A DNA stretch of 64,000 nt. Origin: Odontesthes bonariensis (lineage: Eukaryota; Chordata; Actinopteri; Atheriniformes; Atherinopsidae). Position numbers and translations under genes: made by a program. The notes beneath the pieces were generated by a model. That model had not been told where the DNA came from and searched no databases. It was given only the letters and a program-made list of their open reading frames with translations. Location: NCBI RefSeq assembly GCF_027942865.1, contig NC_134526.1, forward strand, positions 10,944,284-11,008,283, given 5' to 3'. Of this stretch, positions 1 through 11,769 are shown piece by piece; within the stretch, counting starts at the first letter, position 1; every line of letters starts with the position of its first letter.

Positions 1-1484
1 TTTAATAACCCTCCTTGCATTAGTTACAATCAGGGAAAAAGTAATGAGTGGAAGAAATTTAGTTTCGGGGGTTACAATCAGCTTTGAATTGCTTTGAAAA
101 GTCTTTCTTGTTGTTTGAAAATTGCACAGCTGTGTTTCAAATGAGCTGGTGTCTGCCTCTCACCTCTAAAGACACAACAGTGGAGAATTACTGGCTTATA
201 GCATGAATGTCATTGGAAGAAGAGAACCCAAAACAGCAAAGAAAGAGCAGTGTGTTTCGGTGGTGACGGAGTACCAGCTACACATGTAATGGGAGCCACA
301 GTCTATAATAGTTTGCACAAAAGACTGATGAGCTCCTGTTATTGTCAACATGATTGTTCCTTATTTACACATAATACCTGCTGGTTACTGTTGAGCCTGT
401 GAGGTGAGAGCAGCATCGGTGTTTCCACATGGAGGTGTTTGCTTCCTCTGTGTCATCTCTCACCCATATTGGGTTGCACTCTACATCTTGACTGCGGTAT
501 TGTATACTGCGCCTTTGTTTAAATAAGTAGTGATTGTATATGCTTAGAATGTAATTTTTTTTTTTTTGGTTTTCACCCACTTTTAATGACCTGGCCTTGA
601 TTATGTATTGCTTTGAACTGTGCTTAATGACTGTGGTGTGTATTCTCCAGTATCTGGAGGGTTTGAACAGTTCGTTCCCAATACTGGCTTCTCAGGGATT
701 ATGAGCTGATCCTGGTATTAACTACCATGGGACCCATGGTGGGACCTAAAACTTTGAATAAAAGTGCATAACCACTGAGAAAGTTGCCTCGTGTTTTTAC
801 TTTGGAGTTCAAATTGATGAATGAAAAAATAAGCGGTCGATGTTTTAATGACGCGCGAGCCTCAGTCAGATACCAAATCTGGAAGTAAAGCAACAGAATC
901 ATGACTACTTGTCATGATGTAATAGAAAAATGATAACCTCTCAGAAATATGTTCTAATGTTATCAGCCACGCTGAAGTACGAGTTCCACCTCGATGCCTC
1001 TGAGATGTATTAATGCTAATCTTGTAAGTTCCACAAAAATAACGATCAAAGAAATCCCCCAAAAATAATTATTTGAGCCGGAAGTTGATAGTTTTGCTGA
1101 GACCCTGAAAAAATAAACATCCCTGACAAAATATGGACTGACATTTGAGCAGTGCCAACAAGACTGCCCAATTCTCAGAGCTAGAAGCTAATTTTCGGAG
1201 TAATGAGAGTCAACAAGAACTAAACGACTTCATATGCTGCGATATGACAGAGGGGCGTTACAAAGTTCCATCCGAAGTGCTCAAACTTTTACTTCATGTC
1301 CTCTTTTGTTTTGGTATTTTGAGATTTTAGAAGATGGAAAAGTGATCCTGCTGAAAAATATGATTTTTAACTTGATGCATTATGGAAATCAGGTCATTTA
1401 AAAAAATAAATAAAAATTGGTATTCACACCAACAGACACTCTGACTTTTAGAGAACTTTTTCTTTTTTTTTTTTTCTTTTCTAC

Positions 1485-1660
1485 GGTCATTTTGCAGACA
1501 CTTTTATCCAAAGCGACTTACAATAAGTGTGTTCCACATCGGTAGGCAAAAGAACTGAAAGTGCATTTCCTTCCAAAACCAAACAGCTAAGAGCATAACT
1601 AGTGCTAGAGTAAGTGCGGTAAGTTAGGTACTGAGACAAATGGGAAGACAAAGAAAACAA
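1485..1660. repeat. Teleost interspersed repeat fragment
   Basis: The core around 1490-1525 (gcagacacttttatccaaag followed by cgacttacaa) matches a phrase I recall from very many fish genomes, where it marks an abundant dispersed repeat. The downstream part through about 1660 is more diverged. Family and exact ends cannot be fixed from this single copy. Confidence 0.55.
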
Positions 1661-4600
1661 AGACAATTTAAACTTGCACTAGATCATTTCTACATTGTGA
1701 TGTTGCTGTTTTCATCAAAAGAAGAGATCTGAGTACCTCCACCACTTCTTGTGATGGATCGCTCCATTCAGTGACACAAACGTAAGGATAAAAAATCCTG
1801 GTGACAAAATGGCCAGCATAAAATAAGGAGGGAAAAGGGTCTTTTCACCAGAAGAGGCGCATGTTGGCTGAACTCTGGCAGATGCAGAGCTAAGGTTCCA
1901 TCACCAAAGCCTTGCATGGGAGACAAATTATTCACAGCAAACATCCTCACCCCAAACCATAATCACAGCTTTGCCCTTCAGAGATGTAGAGTGGTTAAAA
2001 CTGCAGTCTTTCATGTGTCCAAAGTTTATGTTCAAACAGAGCATCAGACTTCTTCACCCTGTTTTTTTCTCTCTGTTGACTCCAAATGTTCCCAAATAAT
2101 CTGAACAGAAGTTTTAAATCATACATCGCATCAAACAGAACAAACATGGCAGTTTGATTGATTAGTAGCTTTTAATCACTTATGCAGAGGCAAGTGGTCG
2201 ATCAGTCTTACATACAGAGGGAAGAGAGATGTTCATGCTCCAGCACGGCATCCATGGGAAAAGAGGGCATGTGGCTTAAATATGAAGCTCCTGTATTATA
2301 AATCTGGCACAGAGGGAATGTGCAAACAGTAATCAGATATAGAGCAGTTTGATCTCTCCTTGCCAAAGCGAGAAGTTTTTATGTAAACAACAAATCATTA
2401 GTGACTTGGCGTAATCTGTCTCTAATCTTCATAAACTCAGACTCTTACTTACAGTAGTCTTACACAGTTTTATGGCTGATAAATAAGCAAAAATCAACTA
2501 TAAAACAGGGAGAAAGTGCAGTTTTGCAAAAAAAATAGGAGATTTAAATGAATCTCTTAGCGTTTCCTCGGAATTGTTTTTTTTTTTGTAACCCCTCAGT
2601 GTCAGTAATCCATCAAACACACTAACATCTGTGAGTAACTTTGAATGAAAAGCAGTCGTTACATATGATTATTATCCTTTGGTGGTTTTCCACTAATTAT
2701 AATCCCTTAATCTTTGCTATTGCAGTAAAACTTGTTCCCATACCACTAGCTGTGCCTGTCAGCCTGGGCCTTTTCAGCTGATGCTATTTGTATTTCAATT
2801 TAAACACAGAGCTGAGGCCATGTTATCACCCTCATTTATGGACATGGTTTGGACAAACCATGTTTAAATTACCCAATTAAAAAAAAAAAAAAAAGCCCAT
2901 TTTTAGTTTTTAAACAAGTGAAATATGACTTGTTCATTTGTGAGCTTTGCAGGAGGTTGTTACCTGTTCAATAGTTGCTGCTGGTAGCTTGATATTTAAA
3001 TGACACATAAAGCAGTTTCTATAGAAAGCAAACCATCAAATTTCCCATCATGCAAAAACTTGAATGAGGCATCACTGTTGTGATTCTTCTACTGAAAACT
3101 GGAAAATCTTTACCAACGTGGAAAGTGTACAATGACGCACTCAAAGCGGTGGAAGGATCTCAGCACTGCTCTTTTACATGTGCATGATGTGTCAACAGGC
3201 GCGCAAATAAAATAACTCAAAACATTCAACTGCACACGTCCACTGCTGATGGACCACCTGCCTGCCAGCCAGCTGCAGTGAAACATGACTGCGGGCTGTT
3301 GCTGTGGCGGATTTTCATTCGCTGATAAAGGATCCAGTATCCCGAATATCTAACATTTCTGTTTACAAAACATAAAGAGTCTGCAATGACTTGTCTCTTT
3401 CTCAGTCTGAGTCATACTTTAAGAGATAAGCATCGTCTCTAAGCACCTCCGGGAGAAAACAAATACAAAAACGTGGAAAGTTTCTCTGTCACTCATGCGA
3501 TGAACCGACAGACTGAGCATAGAGTGGTTTAGAGTTTTATGACTGCTGAGAGACATCATCATTCATTTCTAAATTAGACAGAGTTTAACTTTTAATTGTA
3601 TGTAGTGAATTATAAATAAAACCAAAAAAAAGCAGAGGCTGGCACAGAATAGCTCAAGAGTCCTTGAGTAAGCAACTGCCCAGTTAACAGATTTGACTTC
3701 CTCGAAAGTTCCAGGAACATTGTTTTTGGTTACAAGACTGTTTCCCGAAAGCTTGTTTTGGTTGAAGTGTGGTTCCCAGGACTGGTTTTCTGACTCAAAT
3801 GTATTGTTAGCTCTTTTTTTTTTTAGTTAGTCCTGTTTCCTCTGTTATTCTCTGACGTTTATAATGTGGCAGCCTTTGGACAATCCTTTTATAACATTCC
3901 CGTTTGGTTGTATTGAAATTCCCCTTACCTTTACATTTCAGTCGCCCTTTGGAAAACCTTATGACAACATTGAAGTTTGGTCCTCGAAGTGTTCAGACTT
4001 TTCATGTTCCTGTCACAGTCTGCACAATCAAGCTGTTTTACATATAATTGAGCTGCTCAGCACGTGGACCTGTCAAACTCTGCAACATTCTGGGAAGCTG
4101 TCCGGTCATTTTATTTGGAAATAATACTGATTAGTAAATGTCCATTAGCTGTTAGTTCAAAGTGGTAGTTAAGGTTGCCACTGTGATGTAAAGTCCAACA
4201 TTGTCTCATTCAGACTGAAAATTCACTCACTTGACCTGAATCACTGCTATTTAATGAAAAAAATCTAACTCCTATTAACACAATTATCCAACTGCTTGCA
4301 GCAAAAGGCTTTAATACAGATGTCAGTGATACATATATATATTTTTTTGGTGTGCAAAATGTGGCCTAAGAATGATTTAAAAACAGTCACTTCCCTTTTG
4401 ACTGAATTTCCTGGTCTCATTTTCTGTCGAGGTCTGTAGAGGAGTTGGTGGTATCTCTGTCTTCTGGAGGCATAAGTAAAAAAAAAAATGTAGGCCTGTT
4501 GGCTTAGAGGGTTACACTGTAAGAACTTACACATACGTGGTTCAACGAGACAGAAAACTGTGGATGCTCTGGCATGTTAAAGTGAAAAATGTCATTGGAA

Positions 4601-4728
4601 TTCTTGGCCTTGCTCTCCCTGTTGATGGCAGTAACACTAGCTGTGATCATTCTTTGTTTTCACATTCAGTGTTTCTCTTAAAGGGATAAATCGTGAATTA
4701 TATCAGAAATGGTACGACGAATGTCAGA

Positions 4729-4905
4729 ATGACAACAAGGAACAAGGAATGAATTCAGAGACACAAAACTGTCACAGAGATACAAAATAACCAGAAAATG
4801 ACACAAGCCAATATCAATTTGATACAAAATGGAAATGTGAAAGAAGACATGAAATTAAGAGACAAAACAAGACACAAAACAGCTGAAAAAAAAACAAGAA
4901 AGTGA
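4729..4905. repeat. Degenerate minisatellite, short purine-rich unit
   Basis: Variants of agacacaaaa, gacacaaaac and gatacaaaat recur irregularly about every 12-25 bp. This is the appearance of an old, drifted tandem array. Such arrays are common in teleost intergenic DNA. No coding frame runs through it. Confidence 0.45.
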
Positions 4906-6685
4906 CCACAACAATGGGGCTCTTACTTTTTTTAGCCTTCTGTGACAGAACTTTCAAACTTATAAAGAAGTGAAATTATATTTTTGTTGGTGGATGGCTT
5001 TATAGACTTGGTGTGGATTATATAGTTTGTGTTTGATAAAATAAAACAACAGCTTTCTAACACTAAATATGAAGGTTTCACATGTTTAAACAGTCACATT
5101 ATCTCTGGCCCATCTCAGTTGGCACGACAGGAAAAAAGAGCTTTTTAGTAAGTTTGTCGACACTCTGCATTGTGATCTATTTAAAACACAAACACCACTG
5201 TGTGTTTTCTTACACCTTCTGTCAGTGCTGTGAGCGGAAAATGCAAAATTTCACACACCTTGTGTTTGTTTGAGTCACAACAAAACAGCAGCTCTAACTG
5301 TCAGTAAAATGGAAACCCCCATGTGGGAGGAGACAGTGGAGTAGATCGAGTGAAGTATGGATGGATGCCACAGAGGGACATTGCTCCAAGCGGAGGGGGG
5401 GAGGCAAAGGATACAGAGGCACTGGCATCTCACACGTTGTCTTCATGACTATCCTTTGCTAAATCAGTCAGTCTCCAATTAACAGCCTGCATTGTCTGCA
5501 GGATTAGAAGTGGCGGGACAAACCCCACTGGCCAGATCTCACAACAACTGGCACAGGCCTTAATCCTGCGCAGCGTGTGCTACAAAGGCCAACCAAGGGA
5601 GTACACTATAATCCAGGTATCACATATCCCAGCAACCGAGGAATTTGAACTCTATAAGTAGTGGTTGAGTGGAAAATGTGAAGAATGTGGAATAGGACAA
5701 GCTGAAAGATGTATGGCGGAAATGTGTTGATTTTTTTTTCTTTTTGGTTGTCTTTCAGTTAATTAACTAAACCTGACAATTCAGTGTCAGAAAACTTAGA
5801 CTTTGACAGCTTAACTAAATTTATTAATCAAAAAATTCGGCAAAACTTAAATTTAAAAACCAGACTTTTGTTTTTATCCAGCTTTCACTGTAACTTTACT
5901 TCCTCTTTCAACTGAAGATATATGTGCATGAATAATACTTCCTCCAAATATCTGGCAACTTTAGTCTAATTTAAATGATTTATTTAGTATGCTTTCAGTT
6001 GGGCTAACGTGTTTACATGTGTTTCAAAAGTCTAGTTTCTGTTGGACTAACACAACAACTGTATCTAACATCATGCAAACACATGTTTATTTTGTAAAGA
6101 CATAAAGACAGAAGTTTCAGTGCTGTGACTCAAAGACTGTGTAAGTCAATATCTCATCAACTGAAAATGTACAGCTCAAATTTTGGAAGTATATAAATGT
6201 AGCACTTTTGAGAACATAATGTCAGAGAAAAAAAAACAGACAGAATTCTATAGTATCAGAAATATTTGGAGCAATCTGAGTTGTGAGCTGCTGTTGGTTG
6301 TGTTGGTCCTTTAGCTTTGCTCTGATCTGCTGTGCAACAGACCGGCCAGAGTGTGCCGGAGCCAAACTAAGCGTTAGGATGATGAAGATTTCCCTGTGTA
6401 GCTGTTGTGTGTGTTTTTTATCTGCTTTTCTTTGCTTTTTATCGTTTTTGGTGCTTAGTCCAGTTTGTTATGAAATTGGTCGTTGTTGGTCCTCTAGCAG
6501 GCTCGAACAAACTTCCAACCCAGTCATCTTGAGAACCTCTGTGCTGTTGGCTTTTTAGGGGACTGCATGGCTCCTCTATGAAGATATTAAATGGCCCCTG
6601 TGAGCACGGTTTATGACTGCATCATTAAATGTGAAATTTCCTCCAGAATCCAGAACCTGCAGCCTTTCAATTAAGATGGACCGAG

Positions 6686-6719
<34 letters not shown>

Positions 6720-7090
6720 ATTTTATTTATAAAGCACTTTACATTTACAACAAAATCTCAAAGTGCTACAGAGGGATAAAAGACAAATATTAAGATCAAA
6801 AGCAGGGACAGTAAAATGCAAATAAAATACACAAATAAAAGTAGTGAGTCCTTTAAATGCAAAAACTAAATAAAAACAGGACAGATCATTTAAAAGGAGG
6901 TTATTAACATTGGGTAAAAAGAAAGGTTCTCAGGCCTGTTTTAAAGTGTTTCACAGTCTGTGGAGCCCTCAGATGTGGAGGCAGAGCGTTCCACAGCTGA
7001 TGAGTAAAAAGGAAAAAGGCGGTGAGTAAAACTGATCTGACAAATCTAAACCTGAAATTTTCATGTCAAAATCATAGATGCCAAGTTCTA
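6686..7090 (-). mobile_element. LINE-type 3' tail with (ATT)n end
   Basis: A run of about eleven AAT units (6686-6718) is followed by acattttatttataaagcac, then a long stretch including cagagcgttccacagctg near 6980. Read on the minus strand, this is an element ending in a gtgctttataaataaaatgt block followed by (ATT)n. That is the form of non-LTR retrotransposon 3' tails common in fish. No reverse-transcriptase frame remains, so the family is not assigned. Confidence 0.5.
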
Positions 7091-9794
7091 AATGTCAGAG
7101 TCCAATGGTGAACTACACTTAGCAGGCAGATATTATTTGACCAAAATCTCTACAATAAGTTTTGAGGGTGTCTTAAACATGAAAAAAAAACAAGACCAAA
7201 AAAACAAAACTTTCTTCTTCCATTAAAACCATTTTTAGATATCTGTTGTACCCTTGTTAATTAGGAAACCTTGTTGTCATGGCTGTGAGCGGAGGCGATA
7301 TAGTCAAACTCATGTGGAGCCAGTGGATCGTGACTAATACGTCACACAGAGGGTGACTCTAAAAGAACAGGAAGGAAAGGAGAGGTGCTTTGAGAAAGTC
7401 ACGAAGCGTCTCGGTGAGTGGGAGTGAAAAGGTGAAGGTGGGGATAAGCAGACAGCCCCATAAATCCTGCAGTGGGTATGTGCTCCCTCTGCTCAGCCAA
7501 GACTATGTGCACAAAGGAGGAGCTGAGGTGTGATTAACGTGAGCGCTGACTCCCAGGACGCAGCTGCCTCCCTCTGAGCTCTGACACAAAAGAGACAAAC
7601 CAGGCTCCCTGCTCGTCTGACTCCCCATGAAGCAGAAACACAGAGGTGCTCACGTCCTGTGTTTGTAGTGAGCTGCCTCATCTACACTGAGATGTCAACA
7701 TGCTGAGGAACGAGGTGGAAAAGTGACTGCCGTGACCGTAACTTAACTCTCGGTTTTGACACAAATGGAAACTACGTAGTTGTTTCTGCCAAATGCATAA
7801 ACATAAACAAACACAAACTACACGCAACCTGAAACACAAGGACACTAAATATTTATGGAAGGCTTTTGGAAAACAAAGCAATGAAGACATTTTCCGTTTT
7901 TTAATAAAACTTGCTAAACCACAAGTTTAAACGGTTTATACTGCGATGCATGATTTCCTATGTTTTGTTTGACACCACAACTGCATTTAGACAAGCACAA
8001 AGCACAGAGGTCTCAGTCAGAGGTGACAGATTAGAGTCTGCACTGTGATAAAGCTGAGTTTTTAAGTCCAAGTCTTGCACTGCCTTGGGAGGTTTTATCT
8101 CTCGTGTGTCTTCCTTGTTGTCCTGCAGCTGCTTGGCACAGAGACGGCAGAGAAGAAGGAGAGCCATGGTCCAAGCACTTGGCAAAAAGCCCAATCAGAC
8201 TCAGGAAGTCAGTGTGAGGGGATTTAGAGGGTCCAGGCCCTCCCCCTCACCACCATCCTCCTCCTCTCCATTCAGCTCCCCACCTCAAAGCATTAGTAAT
8301 GCATTCCTTCAGTCCAGCAACAAGCAGGGTAATTCAATTTCCTCAACAGTGAGACCGTGTGAATTACATTTGCATCTTTAGCTCTCTGTGTTGGGCCGGC
8401 TGTAAAACCCTCCCGGCCTCCGTCATGCTTTGTTTGTTTCCTGCTTTGTTTAATTCAGACATTGCACAAAAAAACAGCAGGAGCTCACAAAATGATGAAA
8501 TCACTGCAGCCAGCGTTTGAAAAATTTGACACCAAAAGGGCACTTATTGCACAAAACTGGCCCATTTCGATATTCGAGTAACATGTTGGCAGAACATGTT
8601 TTCTGGTAAGTGAAAGCTGAGTTAGAGCTTGTGAAAAAAATAAAAACTCTCGTCTCTGTTCTCTCATAATCGTTTTCTACCCACAGACTTCAACATGGGA
8701 AGTGTCCGTTTGGGGAGACGACAGCTGGCTGGCGGCCCGAAAGAAGTTGACTAAACCAGACTGGTGGCCCGGCGTTGACACTGACCTCCCGCCTGATGTC
8801 AGCTCAGAGAGGTCACAAACACAAGGCCGCCTTTTTCATCAGCATCCATCCCATCCAGCAAGTCGTATGAGACGGAAACTACTGTCAAATAAACAGCATA
8901 CACTGTTCTTCTATAGAAGGAACTTATCTACGTAGCATCCTGCACTTTCACTTAAAACTTTAGCACCATAACTTTGTCACTGCAATTCATGCCCAGTAAA
9001 TCAATGGCACGGCAGCCCTGAGGTGCAAGACGCAACACAAACTAAATAATTTCAGAAACGATAAGATTTAAAAAAAAAAAAAAAAAAAAAGTGAGATTTT
9101 GCACCTTGGGGCCACCACAACACAATTTCATACGTGGCTTTTTTTTTTTTATTATTCTTACACAACTATCGTGCCCTTTCTAGTCAAAGAACCAGCCGCC
9201 CTTTCATGTATCCTGTAATTACAGAGCTTCATTATAAGTCACTCTGAGACATGTTTGTGTCCACCAGATAAACTTGAGTTTTCTCTCTGAAAACAGCTGC
9301 CGGTAGTGGATGAAACTGACTTTGTGGTAAGTGGTTCAAATGAGCCAAAACAGTAAAGCTGCAGCTAAACAATATACAGAGTTTTGCAACGAAGCCAATG
9401 CAGAAGGGAACTGTACACCGCTGCCTTCAGCTCATTATCTTAATAAAAAAAATAAACATTTATCTTATAAACATGTATCTATCGTCCTTCTTAGTTGTGC
9501 TGATTGTTTTAAATGAGCGTTCTTTTTTCAAAAGAACCAAATTAAAATAGACTTCACATATTGTAGGAAGGTTTTAAAGCCAATCAGATTCATCAGTGAC
9601 TATATTTCCTGGTTTCTAATTGTAAAGCTGTGCATCTTCCGTTCCCAAGTTGTTTCAAAAGTAGAAAATGCCACATTAAAGAAAAGCGAGTGTCCCCGCT
9701 GTTGTAAACGGGAGTAGCAGCAGTGAAGTTTTGCTGCTACCTAGTGTCTGCTCCTTGCCAGGATTTAGTTGAAGAAATCCCAAAGAGCTGCTGA

Positions 9795-11769
9795 GCTTCA
9801 GTTACGGTTTCTTTTATTTCAAAACACGGCATTCAAACTCAGTACAACCACAGCTTTTACATGTACACATTACAAAATTATGTTTATAAAAAAAGATCAC
9901 ATCTACGGTGATTTTTCCACAAAAAAAAAAAAAAGACCTTTTAAATCTATTTATATTCACATTGATTTAGCAACACGTTGCGTTTGCTGATTCTAAACAG
10001 AAATTAAGAAAAAAAAAAAGATCTACAGGCCAATGAAATCGTAAAGAACTGTGTAATGAGCTTTTTAAGAAATTAAAATGTCCATTTCAAGGATCTTTAA
10101 AATTCCTTTTGTAATTATTTATAATCTGTACAACATCGTAGCATTGCAAAGAGAATATGACTACTACCAAAAAACCCACAGAGACTGCGTCAGTGTAATA
10201 ATGCTGAGGAAAGCATAAATGGTTTGGAAAGCTGTCGACTGAAGTGAAGACATTTAAAAAGATACTGAGATAGTAAAAGAGTTGTGCTTAACTTGTTGGC
10301 ACAGTCTCAACGTCACCTCTTTACTGGTCACAGAGCACATCAATAAGAAGCAAGCTGAGGCGACACCGGTACAAACATCTCACCCCACACAGGAAGGTTC
10401 GTCATGCTTCGACGGGAAAAGGATTTCACCTTTACACAGAGCAGAGTTGTCACAGTCTCTTCACAGCATCCACCCACCCTTTTCTACTTTTATATAAATG
10501 CTAAAACACATTTGTGAGACACTGCATTGCCAATGCATCATTGGAAATTCTCTTGAGAGGCGTGAATCTTTCCGTAAATCCGTATAAAAAAACCTATTGG
10601 GATAACCAACGCTGCACTTTGAAGAGATTTTCACTGCCAGGCGGTGTAAAAGGGTGAGCGTGTGTGGACACTTCAAGTTCTATAAAGGAATATGAGGCTT
10701 TACAGGAATATGGAAACCAGCAGTTAGTTGAAGACAGAGCGCTGTCATAAAGTGCGCGCTGTGATCTCACACTCCTCTGCTTCATCATCGTCTATTAAAA
10801 GAAAACAACTAAGTTCCAGCCTAATAAAATATCATCTTCCAGGTCAAACTCTCCACAGGTTCATTGACTCAACTCATCTTTGTCCAAATCAAACCTTGCA
10901 CCAGGTTCACAGTAGCATAAGTATGAAGTCACCGTTGTGGAAACGAGACTCATCGTTACTACTTAAAAAAAAAAAGAAAAGAAAAAAAGAAGCCACAGGA
11001 AACAAGTATTCAGAAGAACTGAAATAAGACGATGCTGTGCGACGTGCAATACCGCAGAGAAAATGGTCCCCATCAGATTTTACAAAAAGCCAGGGCGAGT
11101 GTGTCGTGCATGTGCCACACACACCAACATCAAACTGCTTCTCAAGTGCCACGAGCAGGATAACGTCCTGAGGAGCCGAGGTTTTCACCAAGTTAATCTA
11201 CACTACGACACGGTTTGAAGTATAATGGGTGCATTAAGTCAAAGATCAGATTTCTTTGCTTCAGGTGAGAAGAACACCAAGGAATCCTCCTGCATGTAAA
11301 TATCAGGCACTCCTTCCCACACCAAAGACAAAGTATAGTACAGTACTTTACAAAACAACCAGTGTTAGTCTGTGAGCACTTCCAGAGTCCTCCTTAACAT
11401 GGCAACGTCTCGTTTGATGTGACACAGTACTTCTCAGTGTGTATTCATGTGTAAAAGAAGAAGAAGAAGAAAAATAAAGTCCAGGCTCTATCACCTACAT
11501 ATCAGCTACACTTTAGTTTCAGCACCAGTGATGAGTCATACGATGGTAAACAAAAGAGTAGGGAACCTGGAGAAGTAGAATCTGCATTCCTGACTCATAA
11601 GATGCGATCGGATCGATGTCCTTAATTTCTGCTTCAACAAACCAGTGAAAAGCACATTTGGTTTAAATCATGATAAGACGGTAAATGGAGGTCATAAGCA
11701 GAGAAGTGAATGATGACGGAGGAGTCTTCAGAGATGTCAGTGCTGCAGACTGGATGCGTTCAGTGGTGT
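9795..11769 (-). other. ttyh3: ttyh3 3' untranslated region with poly(A) signal
   Basis: The stop codon of ttyh3 lies at 11770-11772 on the minus strand. Reading on, the first convincing AATAAA (plus-strand tttatt at 9813-9818) gives a 3' UTR of about 2 kb, with cleavage expected near 9795. The interval has no long frame. It holds A/T-rich blocks (for example 9908-9935 and 10960-10990) and a GAA-rich run near 11456-11472. The poly(A) site is inferred from the hexamer only, and shorter isoforms are possible. Confidence 0.55.

Larger units (their letters stand above)
1..9790. other. Intergenic region downstream of ttyh3, no supported gene
   Basis: I find no reading frame here that I recognise and no chain of frames joined by good splice sites. 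Open frames are short (under about 100 codons) and low in complexity. Repeats found inside are listed separately: about 1485-1660, 4729-4905 and 6686-7090. AT-rich homopolymer runs lie near 549-567, 1460-1476, 2575-2590, 2880-2894, 9069-9090 and 9140-9152. A few stretches (5460-5600, 8260-8460) look less degenerate than their surroundings and are treated as possible non-coding conserved elements. In human, AMZ1 follows TTYH3 in this direction; no AMZ1 exon was recognised here. Confidence 0.6.

Noticed and set aside
6283-6558. Cys-rich 91-codon frame resembling a small secreted protein
   Set aside because: Cysteines come from TGT/TGC-rich low-complexity DNA; no signal peptide-like N-terminus with a cleavage context, no family match.
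8085-8381. 98-codon plus-strand frame rich in Ser, Pro and Arg
   Set aside because: Low-complexity composition with a run of SPSPPSSSSPF type, no family resemblance, no supporting splice sites.
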